This document shows, piece after piece, positions 26,246-35,249 of a stretch of 64,000 nt of DNA. Location: the NCBI GenBank assembly GCA_040080835.1, contig JBEBHP010000007.1, positions 1 to 64,000 of the forward strand, given 5' to 3'. The stretch's first letter is position 1. Every line of letters begins with the position of its first letter. The notes under the pieces are model-generated. The model was not told the DNA's origin. It saw nothing but the letters and a program-made list of their open reading frames with translations, and ran no database searches. The position numbers and the translations under genes were made by a program. This stretch comes from SZUA-430 sp040080835. GTDB taxonomy: Bacteria > Pseudomonadota > Alphaproteobacteria > Micropepsales > Micropepsaceae.

Positions 26246-27376
26246 CTAATCCTCAAACCGTGTTCCGACAAGGCGAGATCCGACGACTGTCAACCCATAA
26301 CCTTCGAGTCCAACAATCTTGCGCTTCGCTGAATTGGTGAGAAGGATCATTGCCTTCACACCGAGATCAAGAAGGATTTGCGCCCCCACACCGTATTCCT
26401 TCAACCGCCGAGGAACGGTCTCAGGGCTCGGCTCCTTTCTCAACAACAGATCAGAGATATAGGTCGACCGACTCTCGCGCAAAAGAACCACAACCCCGCG
26501 CCCTTCCTGGGCGATCATCTCCATCGACCTGGTCAGGACGTCATCACGGCCTCCCTTCACGGAAAGAAGGTCGTCCAGCAGATTGACCGCATGCATGCGT
26601 ACCAGAACTGGCTCCGGCGTCGACACGTCTCCCAGTACCAGCGCAATGTGCTCTGCGTATTCGACAGTATTGACGTACAACATCAACTTGAACCGTCCGC
26701 CATGATGACTTTCGATTTCAGTCTCTAGCGAGCGTGTAATGAAATGGTCATGTCGTCGGCGATATGCAATCAGGTCCGCAATCGTGCCGACCTTCAGCCC
26801 ATGAAGCTGCGCAAATTTCACGAGGTCTGGAAGGCGCGCCATGGTGCCGTCGTCGTTCATGATCTCGCAGATCACACCCGATGGAACCAGACCGGCAAGC
26901 CTTGAGATATCAACAGCGGCTTCAGTATGGCCTGCACGCACCAGCACACCGCCACGACGCGCGACAAGCGGGAATACATGCCCTGGAGTAACGATATCGG
27001 CCTGTCCCTTTGTCGCATCAATTGCGACAGAAACCGTGCGCGCACGGTCGTGCGCAGAAATTCCGGTTGTGACGCCCTCCCTCGCTTCGATGGAAACCGT
27101 GAATGCAGTCTGGTTCCTGGTGCCGTTCGCCTGGCTCATCATCGGCAGGTTAAGCTGTTGGGCGCGTTCCTGCGTCAACGCGAGACAGATCAGCCCGCGT
27201 GCATGTTTGGCCATGAAGTTTATCGTTTCAGGGGTCGCCATCTGCGCCGGGATGATCACATCGCCTTCGTTTTCACGGTCCTCGGCGTCAACAAGGATAT
27301 ACATGCGCCCGTTGCGCGCATCCTCGATGATTTCTTCCGGCGATGAAATGAATTCATGAAACTCGCTGTAGCTCAT
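26246..27376 (-). CDS. ribB: 3,4-dihydroxy-2-butanone 4-phosphate synthase fused to a degenerate GTP cyclohydrolase II domain
   Basis: A 376-residue protein. Residues 1-205 are a complete RibB domain: DAEDRENEGDVI with the metal-binding Glu pair, GLICLALT, and HTEAAVDISRLAG. The C-terminal half aligns with GTP cyclohydrolase II, but the zinc motif (Cys-x10-Cys-x-Cys in RibA, around HSECLTGD and RCDCG) is replaced by RMHAVNLLDD and GGRDDVLTRS with no cysteines. Only RibB activity is expected, as in the described RibBX hybrids; a separate ribA would be needed. The start overlaps ribE by 4 bases. Confidence 0.88.
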   Translation of the reverse strand: MSYSEFHEFISSPEEIIEDARNGRMYILVDAEDRENEGDVIIPAQMATPETINFMAKHARGLICLALTQERAQQLNLPMMSQANGTRNQTAFTVSIEAREGVTTGISAHDRARTVSVAIDATKGQADIVTPGHVFPLVARRGGVLVRAGHTEAAVDISRLAGLVPSGVICEIMNDDGTMARLPDLVKFAQLHGLKVGTIADLIAYRRRHDHFITRSLETEIESHHGGRFKLMLYVNTVEYAEHIALVLGDVSTPEPVLVRMHAVNLLDDLLSVKGGRDDVLTRSMEMIAQEGRGVVVLLRESRSTYISDLLLRKEPSPETVPRRLKEYGVGAQILLDLGVKAMILLTNSAKRKIVGLEGYGLTVVGSRLVGTRFED

Positions 27377-27972
27377 GCAAACTCCCTAAGCCTCGCGAGA
27401 TATCGGGCCAGCATGTCGATTTCGATATTTATGCGATCCCCGGTACCGATATCGCCCCACGTTGTTGCCTTGCTCGTGTGCGGAATGATGTTCACACCAA
27501 AAATTGCCCCGTCGACTTCATTGACCGTCAGGGAAGTTCCGTCGAGCGATATGGATCCTTTGGGAGCAATGAAGCGGGCCAAGCCCTTCGGTGCCCTGAT
27601 CTTGAAACGGGTGGAATCGCCTTCGGAAGCCACAGACACGACTTCGCCGACGCCATCAACGTGGCCACTGACGATGTGCCCACCGATTTCGTCGCCAACC
27701 TTGAGTGACTTCTCCAGATTGACCCGCTTTCCAACACCCCAGCCTTCCAGTGTCGTTTTCGACATGGTCTCGGCCGATACCTCGACGGAAAACCAAGCGT
27801 CACCTGATTGCCCACCCTTTGCAATCACAGTCAGACAGGGACCGGAACACGCAATTGAAGCGCCGATCTGAATGATTGCAGGATCAAACGCCGTTTTGAT
27901 CTTGAAAGTCGTGTCACCGCGCTTCGAAACAAGCTCGACGGTGCCGACATCGGTGATTATGCCTGTAAACAT
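27373..27972 (-). CDS. ribE: riboflavin synthase alpha chain
   Basis: A 199-residue enzyme dismutating two lumazines to riboflavin. It begins MFTGIITDVGTVE, the hallmark of the family. It carries two lumazine-binding repeats: IACSGPCLTV with FSVEVSAETMSKTT in the first, and ISLDGTSLTVNEVDG in the second. It overlaps ribB by ATGA and lies 11 bases after ribD. Confidence 0.96.
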   Translation of the reverse strand: MFTGIITDVGTVELVSKRGDTTFKIKTAFDPAIIQIGASIACSGPCLTVIAKGGQSGDAWFSVEVSAETMSKTTLEGWGVGKRVNLEKSLKVGDEIGGHIVSGHVDGVGEVVSVASEGDSTRFKIRAPKGLARFIAPKGSISLDGTSLTVNEVDGAIFGVNIIPHTSKATTWGDIGTGDRINIEIDMLARYLARLREFA

Positions 27973-27983
27973 GGGCCAGAGTA

Positions 27984-29078
27984 TTAGGTGGCAACCCGAT
28001 AAGTTTCCAGCACATCTTCACCGAGGCGAGTTGTCTCTTTGCGTATAAACCGCGGCATTTCCGCAATGCTGGCGCAATCGAAGCCGGATATGACCGACTT
28101 GCCTTCACCCATGACGGCCGGGGAGCGGTACCACAACAACTGATCAACCACGCCTGATTTCACTAGCGTTGAAGCCAGCCGGGCTCCACCCTCGACTAGC
28201 ACCCGGGTGAGGCCCTGAGACGCCAGCAGCTTTAAGCACGACTGAATATCGATTCCATCAGGGCCAGTCGGCAGTCTGAAGACCTTTACCTTTCGTTCCT
28301 CCAATTCGCGCGTTGCGGCATGGTCAGACGTCAATAGCCAGACCGGCTGTCGTGCAGCGCTCAAGACAAGCTTTGAAGTCGTGGGCAGTTTGGCTGTTGT
28401 GTCCAGGACGATCCGTACAAGCCCAGGATGGTCGCCTCCAGGCAGGCGGCAACTGAGCTCGGGATCATCTGCCAGTGCAGTCCCGGAGCCCACCATGATC
28501 GCATCGTGCTGTGATCGCACAAGATGGGCATGTGCCCGCGCTGCCGTACCGGTGATCCATTTGCTCTCACCGCCAGACAGGGCAATTTTGCCATCTAGCG
28601 TCGTCGCAACCTTGAGGGTGATGTGCGGACGCGCACGTTGGACCCTCGAAAAGAACCCGGCATTGAGTTCGCGCGCCGCGTCCTGCAGGACCCCTGTCCG
28701 CAGGTGTACACCTGCCGCGGCCAGCATGTCGTGACCGCGACCCGCAACCCGCGGATCGGGGTCCACTGTGGCACTGACAACCCTGACAAGCCCTGCTTTG
28801 ATCAGCGCTTCTGCGCATGGGCCGGTTTGTCCCTGGTGCGCGCATGGTTCGAGCGTGACATAGGCGGTAGCGCCACGGGCGTTCACACCTGCACGCGCCA
28901 GGGCTTCGGTTTCAGCATGCGGACGCCCCCCATTTTGCGTCCAGCCTCTGGCGACGACATGCCCCCTGACATCAACGATCACGCAGCCAACTGAAGGATT
29001 GGGCCAAACGCGTCCAAGGCCCCGTTGCGCCAGCCGCAACGCGAGCTGCATAAAACGCGCATCATTTGAAAGGGGCAT
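27984..29078 (-). CDS. ribD: bifunctional riboflavin deaminase/reductase
   Basis: A 364-residue enzyme. The N-terminal deaminase domain has PNPSVGCVIV, HAETEAL and PCAHQGQTGPC, giving the zinc ligands. The C-terminal reductase domain has VRPHITLKVATTLDGKIA-type sequence and VLVEGGARLASTL. It catalyses the second and third steps of riboflavin synthesis. It follows nrdR by 12 bases. Confidence 0.95.
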   Translation of the reverse strand: MPLSNDARFMQLALRLAQRGLGRVWPNPSVGCVIVDVRGHVVARGWTQNGGRPHAETEALARAGVNARGATAYVTLEPCAHQGQTGPCAEALIKAGLVRVVSATVDPDPRVAGRGHDMLAAAGVHLRTGVLQDAARELNAGFFSRVQRARPHITLKVATTLDGKIALSGGESKWITGTAARAHAHLVRSQHDAIMVGSGTALADDPELSCRLPGGDHPGLVRIVLDTTAKLPTTSKLVLSAARQPVWLLTSDHAATRELEERKVKVFRLPTGPDGIDIQSCLKLLASQGLTRVLVEGGARLASTLVKSGVVDQLLWYRSPAVMGEGKSVISGFDCASIAEMPRFIRKETTRLGEDVLETYRVAT

Positions 29079-29090
29079 TGGCGTGGCGGA

Positions 29091-29555
29091 TCAGCTTTTT
29101 GTTTCAGGCTCGTGCAGTTGCCCGAGAATATGTTCGAAATCCTTGGCTTCCCGGAAGTTCTTGTAAACCGAGGCAAATCGCACATACGCAACCGCGTCCA
29201 GATTTCCAAGACCCTGCATGACCAGTTCGCCGATCGTTGATGAAGGTATTTCTGTTTCGCCAGAACTCTCGAGGCGCCGGACAATACCGTTGACCATGCG
29301 CTCGATGCGTTCCGGCTCGACGGGACGCTTGCGGATGGCATGTTGGATTGAACGCATGAGCTTGTCGCGATCAAAGGGCGTACGTCGACCGCTTTTCTTT
29401 ATGACAATCAGGTCACGCAATTGAACACGTTCAAATGTCGTGAAGCGTGCCCCGCACGCAGGGCACACCCGGCGGCGCCTGATCGCAGCGTTGTCCTCGG
29501 TGGGACGACTGTCCTTCACCTGAGAGTCATCGTGCTGACAAAACGGGCACCTCAT
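29091..29555 (-). CDS. nrdR: transcriptional repressor NrdR
   Basis: A 154-residue regulator of ribonucleotide reductase genes. It has an N-terminal zinc ribbon (MRCPFCQHDDSQVKDSRP, then RRRVCPACGARFTTFER) and an ATP-cone domain (VIKKSGRRTPFDRDKLMRSI). ATG 29555 is the start that begins with the zinc ribbon. The order nrdR-ribD is a conserved alphaproteobacterial linkage. Confidence 0.96.
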   Translation of the reverse strand: MRCPFCQHDDSQVKDSRPTEDNAAIRRRRVCPACGARFTTFERVQLRDLIVIKKSGRRTPFDRDKLMRSIQHAIRKRPVEPERIERMVNGIVRRLESSGETEIPSSTIGELVMQGLGNLDAVAYVRFASVYKNFREAKDFEHILGQLHEPETKS

Positions 29556-29717
29556 CGCATTAAGCCCCTTTGCTACCCTACCCGGTCTAGTATCCGGTGC
29601 TGTCACTACCCACGATCCAACTCAAGCACTTGCGGACGGATCGTTCAATCCCGCTAGTGCTATTAGGGGTGAAATCATTTCCCGATTGGTTAATGGGCGT
29701 AAATTATAGAAAAAACG

Positions 29718-29903
29718 TCAAGATTCAGCGCTTTTCTTCTTCAGCACGTACGCAAGCTTTGAACGTGCGAGGCGCTCGATGTCTGAGCGCGAGGCTGAAA
29801 CGGGCGCAACGAAGCTGATCTCGACACCTGTATGTTCGTCGACAGCCGAGACCTTCTTCGAGTTACCCAACCGCGTGATCTCGAGAATGATGCTGAGCGC
29901 CAT
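29718..29903 (-). CDS. small conserved protein of unknown function
   Basis: A 61-residue protein that looks like one small beta-alpha domain: ILEITRLGNSKKVSAVDEHTG, then VSFVAP-type sequence and a basic C-terminal helix ending in LAYVLKKK. It resembles the short DUF6898-type proteins near heme genes in alphaproteobacteria, but I am not certain. It is 11 bases downstream of hemA and probably co-transcribed. Between it and nrdR lie about 160 bases with no clear feature. Confidence 0.65.
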   Translation of the reverse strand: MALSIILEITRLGNSKKVSAVDEHTGVEISFVAPVSASRSDIERLARSKLAYVLKKKSAES

Positions 29904-29914
29904 CTGCGGGAATG

Positions 29915-31126
29915 TTAGGCAGCACGTTTGATTTTGAGACGTGACCAGGCTTCGTCCAGCGCCTTGATCAGTTCGCGCATCTTGTCGTCATTGTGAAACG
30001 GCGACGGCGTTAGACGCAGGCGCTCGGTTCCGCGAGGCACCGTAGGATAATTGATTGGCTGCACATAAATGCCGTGTTCGGACATCAGGAAGTCCGAAAC
30101 CTCCTTGCAGTTCACCGGATCACCAACCAGCAACGGAACAATGTGACTGGTAGATGGCATCACCGGCAGACCGGCTTCACGCAGCAGCCCCTTCAGCGTT
30201 GCCGCGCGCTCCTGATGGCGAATGCGCTCCGACTGGCTTGCCTTCAGATGACGGACACTTGCCAGCGCTCCAGCGGCCAGTACTGGCGGAATGGAGGTTG
30301 TGAAAATGAAACCGGGAGCAAACGAACGAACAACATCGATAAAACGTGACGACGCCGCAATATAGCCGCCCATGACACCGAATGCCTTGGCCAGCGTTCC
30401 GTTGATGATATCGATCTGCGCCATCGTGCCGTCGCGTTCGGCAACACCGGCGCCGCGCGGACCATAGAGGCCAACCGCGTGGACTTCATCCAGATAGGTG
30501 AGGGCGCCAAACTTCCTGGCAAGAGCACAAATATCTGCAATCGGCGCCACGTCACCGTCCATCGAATAGACGGACTCAAATGCAATCACCTTCGCAGCAG
30601 AGGGATCGGCCTTGCAGAGCAATTCTTCCAGGTGCTGGAGATCGTTGTGCCGCCAAACCAGTCGCTGGGCCTTGCTGTGGCGCATGCCCTCGATCATTGA
30701 GGCATGGTTCAGTGCGTCAGAAAAAATGATGCAATTCGGCAGGATGTTTCCGAGAGTTGCGAGCGCGGCATCGTTGGCAATGTAACCAGAGGTGAACAGA
30801 AGCGCCGTTTCTTTCTGGTGCAGGTCCGCGAGCTCTCGCTCCAGCTCAACATGATAATGGGTAGTACCGGAGATGTTGCGCGTACCACCCGACCCTGCAC
30901 CTGCCGCATCAATCGCCTGATGCATCGCGGCCAGCACGATCGGGCTCTGCCCCATTCCCAGGTAATCATTTGAGCACCAGACCGTGATCGCTCGCTCGCC
31001 GTGCCCTGTGTACTGGGTGGCTTCCGGGAACGAACCTCGCTTGCGCACGATGTCCGCGAAAACCCGATAACGTCCTTCGCGCTTAACCTGGCTAAGCGCT
31101 TGATTGAATTGACTTTCGTAGTCCAT
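29915..31126 (-). CDS. hemA: 5-aminolevulinate synthase
   Basis: A 403-residue PLP enzyme that condenses glycine and succinyl-CoA, the first heme step in the C4 pathway typical of Alphaproteobacteria. MDYESQFNQAL at the start, VWCSNDYLGMGQ, GTRNISGTTHYHVELE, DEVHAVGLYG and the PLP-lysine in TLAKAFGVMGG are diagnostic. ATG 31126 gives the normal ALAS length; the open frame upstream is not part of the protein. Confidence 0.96.
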   Translation of the reverse strand: MDYESQFNQALSQVKREGRYRVFADIVRKRGSFPEATQYTGHGERAITVWCSNDYLGMGQSPIVLAAMHQAIDAAGAGSGGTRNISGTTHYHVELERELADLHQKETALLFTSGYIANDAALATLGNILPNCIIFSDALNHASMIEGMRHSKAQRLVWRHNDLQHLEELLCKADPSAAKVIAFESVYSMDGDVAPIADICALARKFGALTYLDEVHAVGLYGPRGAGVAERDGTMAQIDIINGTLAKAFGVMGGYIAASSRFIDVVRSFAPGFIFTTSIPPVLAAGALASVRHLKASQSERIRHQERAATLKGLLREAGLPVMPSTSHIVPLLVGDPVNCKEVSDFLMSEHGIYVQPINYPTVPRGTERLRLTPSPFHNDDKMRELIKALDEAWSRLKIKRAA

Positions 31127-31317
31127 ATTTCGTGAACCCAAAGGTGGCCCGAACCTTGACTCTGCACCATGGTAGTAAAGCCCCAAAGGGGCGAAGATGC
31201 CAGTGCGTTTTGTCGCACCGAGATTAATCAAACCCGTACAAAACAGGTGCGGAATCCACCACCGGAGGTTACGCTTCACGGTTCAGACACCTGGTCACTT
31301 GTGGATTCGATCCCCGC

Positions 31318-32145
31318 ATGAAAGCGATTCACTTCATCTCCGGCACACCGAGATCCGGTTCAACATTGCTGTCGGCCCTGCTCCGCCAAAACCCGTTGTT
31401 TTATGCGAACATCTCGAGTCCAGTTCTCGCAATGCTCAATGGCGTCTACAACGCGTTGGGGGCCCAGCAGGAATGGGCGTCTCTGGCAACCGACAAGCAG
31501 CGCGCATCTTCAATGCGCGGGGTCGTTGAAGGCTATTTCAGGGAAATCGGCGAGGGCAAAGTCGTATTCGACACCAGCAGAGGTTGGTGCGCCAAAATGT
31601 CGATTCTGGCAGAACTATATCCCCAAGCCCGAATAATCGCCTGTGTGCGCGAGTTCTCCTGGATAATCGACTCTTTCGAGCGCCTTCATCAGCAAAGTCC
31701 ACTGATGATGTCCAAGCTCTACACGCTGACAAACGGAAACACCGTTTATGCAAGAGCCGACGTGCTTGGAGGACTTCAGGGCACTGTCGGCTTTCCGTCC
31801 CATGCCGTGCGGGAAGCCGTGTTCGGACCTCAGGCGTCACGATTGCTGCTCGTCGACTATGAAGCGCTCACCCGCGAACCGGCGCGCACGATGGAACATC
31901 TCTATAAAGCGCTTGATCTGAAGCCATTCAAACACGATTTCAACAACGTGGACTTTGACGCCGCAGACGAGTTCGATGCTCAGATTGGGGTGCCGGGGCT
32001 TCACACCGTTCGCCGGAAGGTCGAATTCATTGAACGAAAAACAATTCTGCCGCCTGATCTTTTCGATCGATTCAAGGGGGGCGACTATTGGCGGGATCCA
32101 AGCTTTGCGAGGCTTGGCATTTCGTCTTGCGTGATGGCGAGGTAG
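31318..32145 (+). CDS. sulfotransferase family protein
   Basis: A 275-residue protein. The N-terminal SGTPRSGSTLLSALLR is the 5'-phosphosulfate loop that binds PAPS. RIIACVREFSWIIDSF corresponds to the 3'-phosphate motif, followed by LLVDYEALTREPARTM. It is of the type that sulfates carbohydrates or lipids. It is the first rightward gene after hemA and precedes the arabinan-type gene cluster, so it may modify a surface glycan; that is inference. Confidence 0.8.
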   Translation: MKAIHFISGTPRSGSTLLSALLRQNPLFYANISSPVLAMLNGVYNALGAQQEWASLATDKQRASSMRGVVEGYFREIGEGKVVFDTSRGWCAKMSILAELYPQARIIACVREFSWIIDSFERLHQQSPLMMSKLYTLTNGNTVYARADVLGGLQGTVGFPSHAVREAVFGPQASRLLLVDYEALTREPARTMEHLYKALDLKPFKHDFNNVDFDAADEFDAQIGVPGLHTVRRKVEFIERKTILPPDLFDRFKGGDYWRDPSFARLGISSCVMAR

Positions 32146-32156
32146 GGCCACCAGCA

Positions 32157-32549
32157 CTATGACTTGAAGACAAATTTCCGGTCCAGGAAATATTTGGCAG
32201 TATACCCCACCGCCAATCCCAGGATGGCACCCAGATAACGATACGCCTTCGAGCCAAAAAGCCAGTCAAAGCCGAATTCGAACAGCCAAAACACTGCCGT
32301 CGTCACCAGCCCGAATAGTGCATAGCCTGAGAACGTCCGGGCATCGTGCAACAGATTCTGGGCCTGGAACTCGAAAATGAACTTCTTGTCCCAGAGATAT
32401 TTGCAGGCCAACCCAGCGCCCGTGCCTGCAACAATCGAATACAGCAATTGATTGCTGCCCGCATACATCCAAAGCGCCACCTCTTGCGCACCAATATTGG
32501 CAACGGTGGCAAGCAACGCCCCGGCGATGTACAGCAGCACAATGCGCAT
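32157..32549 (-). CDS. GtrA family membrane protein
   Basis: A 130-residue protein with four membrane segments and the GtrA-type repeats CKYLWDKKFIFE and AKYFLDRKFVFK, each closing a half. GtrA proteins are proposed flippases or anchors for polyprenyl-linked sugars. In mycobacteria a GtrA-like gene, Rv3789, lies beside dprE1-dprE2 and was proposed to move decaprenylphosphoryl-arabinose. Here the gene is in the matching neighbourhood, though on the opposite strand between the sulfotransferase and the UbiA-type gene. Confidence 0.85.
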   Translation of the reverse strand: MRIVLLYIAGALLATVANIGAQEVALWMYAGSNQLLYSIVAGTGAGLACKYLWDKKFIFEFQAQNLLHDARTFSGYALFGLVTTAVFWLFEFGFDWLFGSKAYRYLGAILGLAVGYTAKYFLDRKFVFKS

Positions 32550-32709
32550 TTTACGGCAGTTTCCCTACCAATACGGGGACATAAGAATGTTGGCGCTGAA
32601 CACCGGGCGCGGCCTCGATATCGGCCAATCACCCCACCCGCTTTTGACTCTTGATTCAAACCATCTAGAATCCACCTGTCAAATATAAACGCTCAATCCG
32701 AAGGCCAGA

Positions 32710-33936
32710 ATGCCAGACCGAGGTGACGAAAGTCCGCCACTGCGCCAAGACGAACCGTTCACAGTCGCCCTGGACGGGGAACTATTGCGCTTTGGCATTT
32801 CGGGCGAAATCAGCGCAGCAAAACTCCGTGCAATGGGTCGCGATATTCGCGACGCCATAGACGTCACCGTGCTGCCCTATGATCTGCAGACGATCGCGGC
32901 CGCCAGAGAGGCCCGCCAAAGTGGAAGGCGCACAATTCTGGCAGGCGACACCCGCACGACACTTGTGCAAGAAATTGCCGACCATCTGCAGATCTTTGAT
33001 CAGATCGCAAACACACCCCCAAAGAAAACACCAAATGCAAATGAATCGTTTCTTGGGACAGCACACAACTGGATGTCTGCACTAAGGCTGCATCAATGGA
33101 TCAAAAACGCACTGATCTTCGTGCCACTGCTCGCGGCACATCAATCCCAGAATCTTCATCTGATCGTGAACGGCATTGTTGCATTCTTCGCGTTCAGCTT
33201 GTGCGCCTCCAGTGTTTATATACTCAACGATATTCTGGACCTGAATGACGATCGACACCACCAATCGAAGCGTCATCGCGCATTCGCATCGGGCAGACTC
33301 GGAATTCAATCCGGGCTAGCGGCTTTTCCGGTATTGTTGCTGGTTGCATTCGGGAGCGCCCTGCTCCTGCTGCCATGGCAGTTTGCCGTGGTTCTTTGCT
33401 GCTACTACTTGCTGACACTTGCATACTCCATCGCGATCAAGCGAATAATGGCGCTGGATGTGATCGCACTGGCAATGCTTTACACGCTTCGCATCTTTGC
33501 CGGCGGGGCCGCATTCGGACTTGCGCTTACATTTTGGCTTCTCGCATTCGCAACGTTCCTGTTCTTGAGCCTGGCCCTGTGCAAGCGATACGCCGAGGTG
33601 CGCGATGCACTTGAGCGTGGACGAACGGGCAAGACGCGCGGCCGGGACTATGCAGCAAGCGATCTCGAAATGATCTCCTCCCTGGGAGCTGCCGCTGGCT
33701 ACCAGGCTGTGATGGTGCTTGCCCTTTACATCCGAGAGCAAAGTACCGTAGCGCTCTATGCGAACCCCGAACTGCTGTGGCTCACATGCCCCGTTCTGCT
33801 GTTCTGGATAACGCGCGTGTGGATGCTGACACATCGTGGTCAAATGCATGAAGACCCGGTCGTATTTGCAACCCGGGACTGGGTCAGCCAGTTCGCAGGT
33901 ATCGTGTTTCTTCTGATCTTCCTCACTGCCTCATGA
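32710..33936 (+). CDS. UbiA-family prenyltransferase, decaprenyl-phosphate phosphoribosyltransferase-like, with vestigial HAD N-terminus
   Basis: A 408-residue protein. Residues 1-110 resemble the HAD phosphatase domain found fused to such UbiA enzymes, but the DxDGT motif is changed to ALDGEL, losing the nucleophile, and the third motif is absent. Residues 120-408 form a nine-helix UbiA fold. Its motifs match mycobacterial Rv3806c: NDILDLNDDRHHQSKRHR, YSIAIKRIMALDVIALAMLYTLRIFAGG and CKRYAEVRD. The probable reaction is transfer of phosphoribose from PRPP to polyprenyl phosphate. It overlaps the oxidase gene by 4 bases. Confidence 0.85.
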   Translation: MPDRGDESPPLRQDEPFTVALDGELLRFGISGEISAAKLRAMGRDIRDAIDVTVLPYDLQTIAAAREARQSGRRTILAGDTRTTLVQEIADHLQIFDQIANTPPKKTPNANESFLGTAHNWMSALRLHQWIKNALIFVPLLAAHQSQNLHLIVNGIVAFFAFSLCASSVYILNDILDLNDDRHHQSKRHRAFASGRLGIQSGLAAFPVLLLVAFGSALLLLPWQFAVVLCCYYLLTLAYSIAIKRIMALDVIALAMLYTLRIFAGGAAFGLALTFWLLAFATFLFLSLALCKRYAEVRDALERGRTGKTRGRDYAASDLEMISSLGAAAGYQAVMVLALYIREQSTVALYANPELLWLTCPVLLFWITRVWMLTHRGQMHEDPVVFATRDWVSQFAGIVFLLIFLTAS

Positions 33937-35249
33937 CCAGGCGAGTAAGTTCATGGACTGGATTGCCATCACCCTCGCAAGATGCGCATGACGTTTATTG
34001 GAGATCGGACCTCCAGCGTGAACTCAAAGCATTGCAGGTCGCATACGGTCACACGTTGGCGTTTGGCAAAGGGCGCTCCTACGGCGACGTCTGCTACGCG
34101 GAAAGTGGACACGCCCTCGGCACTCAGTCCATGGATCGCATTATCCGCTTCGATCCGGTACAGGGAACGCTTGTCGCGGAATCCGGGATCACTTTTTCCC
34201 AGATTCTGAGCCTTGTTCTGCCACATGGCTGGTTTCTGCCTGTCACCCCGGGAACCAAGTTTGTTACGCTTGGCGGCGCGATTGCCAATGACGTTCACGG
34301 AAAGAATCATCACCGTCAGGGAACCATTGGTGGCCACATCCGGTCCTTCAGCCTCGTCCGCTCCGACCGCACACAGATCATTTGTTCTCCATCACAGAAT
34401 GTCGACTACTTTGCTGCCACGATAGGAGGGCTCGGGCTCAGCGGAATCATTGAATGGGCTGAAATTCAGCTGCTCAGCATCGCGTCGACCCAGATTGAAA
34501 CCACAACGCAACGATTTGGCAGCCTCAGGGATTTTTTTTCCCTGGCAGAAGAACTGGACGCCGCACACGAATATGGAGTCGCCTGGATTGATTGTCATGC
34601 ATCAGGAACAAGTCTTGGCCGGGGAATCTACACGGCAGGGAGTCACGCCCCGCATGGAGACCTCAATTCCAAACCCGTCTGGAAGCCAGGAATTCCTTTC
34701 AACCCTCGAATATCTCTGCTGAATCCATTGACGGTCAAAGCCTTCAACACCTGGACCTGGATACACGCCCCGTCAAAGAGATCTTTCGGGAACCAGCACT
34801 TCGACCCTTTTTTTTACCCCCTTGATGGTGTGTCCAACTGGAACCGCCTCTATGGCACCAAAGGGTTCCAGCAGTTTCAGTGTGTCATTCCAGCAGGCAC
34901 AGCTGCAGAGGCATTCACTGACATGCTTGGCGCGATTGCAAAATCAGGATCGGCATCTGCTCTTGCGGTGATGAAAAGATGTGGTGATTTCCGGTCTCCT
35001 GGCCTGCTGACCTTTCCGATGCCTGGAATTTCCCTGGCAATCGACTTTCCGCAGTCGCAAGGGCTCGCGGAAAGGCTTTTGCCAACACTGGATTCCATTG
35101 TCCGGCAAAGCGGAGGTCGACTTTATCCCGCGAAGGACGCACACATGTCTGGCGCGGACTTCCGCAGCTCCTATCCTGGATGGAAAACAGTTGAAACCCT
35201 TCGCGACCCTGCCTTGAATTCCCGCTTCTGGAAGCGCGTCACAACATGA
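33933..35249 (+). CDS. DprE1-like polyprenylphosphoryl-ribose 2-oxidase
   Basis: A 438-residue FAD oxidase of the VAO/DprE1 family. GKGRSYGDVCYAESG forms the FAD site, and GGAIANDVHGKNHHRQGTIGGH matches the DprE1 signature around His132. The C-terminal AIDFPQSQGL and GGRLYPAKDAHMS align with the DprE1 substrate lysine (K418) region. The cysteine that benzothiazinone drugs attack in M. tuberculosis (Cys387, in NICVDFP) is Ala here (SLAIDFP). It works with the next gene to epimerise ribose to arabinose on the polyprenyl carrier. Coupled on both sides by 4-base overlaps. Confidence 0.85.
   Translation: MTRRVSSWTGLPSPSQDAHDVYWRSDLQRELKALQVAYGHTLAFGKGRSYGDVCYAESGHALGTQSMDRIIRFDPVQGTLVAESGITFSQILSLVLPHGWFLPVTPGTKFVTLGGAIANDVHGKNHHRQGTIGGHIRSFSLVRSDRTQIICSPSQNVDYFAATIGGLGLSGIIEWAEIQLLSIASTQIETTTQRFGSLRDFFSLAEELDAAHEYGVAWIDCHASGTSLGRGIYTAGSHAPHGDLNSKPVWKPGIPFNPRISLLNPLTVKAFNTWTWIHAPSKRSFGNQHFDPFFYPLDGVSNWNRLYGTKGFQQFQCVIPAGTAAEAFTDMLGAIAKSGSASALAVMKRCGDFRSPGLLTFPMPGISLAIDFPQSQGLAERLLPTLDSIVRQSGGRLYPAKDAHMSGADFRSSYPGWKTVETLRDPALNSRFWKRVTT

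Noticed and set aside
23436..29720. FMN or thiamine riboswitch in the rib/thiL block
   Set aside because: Genes overlap or are only a few bases apart, and no conserved riboswitch core is visible in the few gaps.
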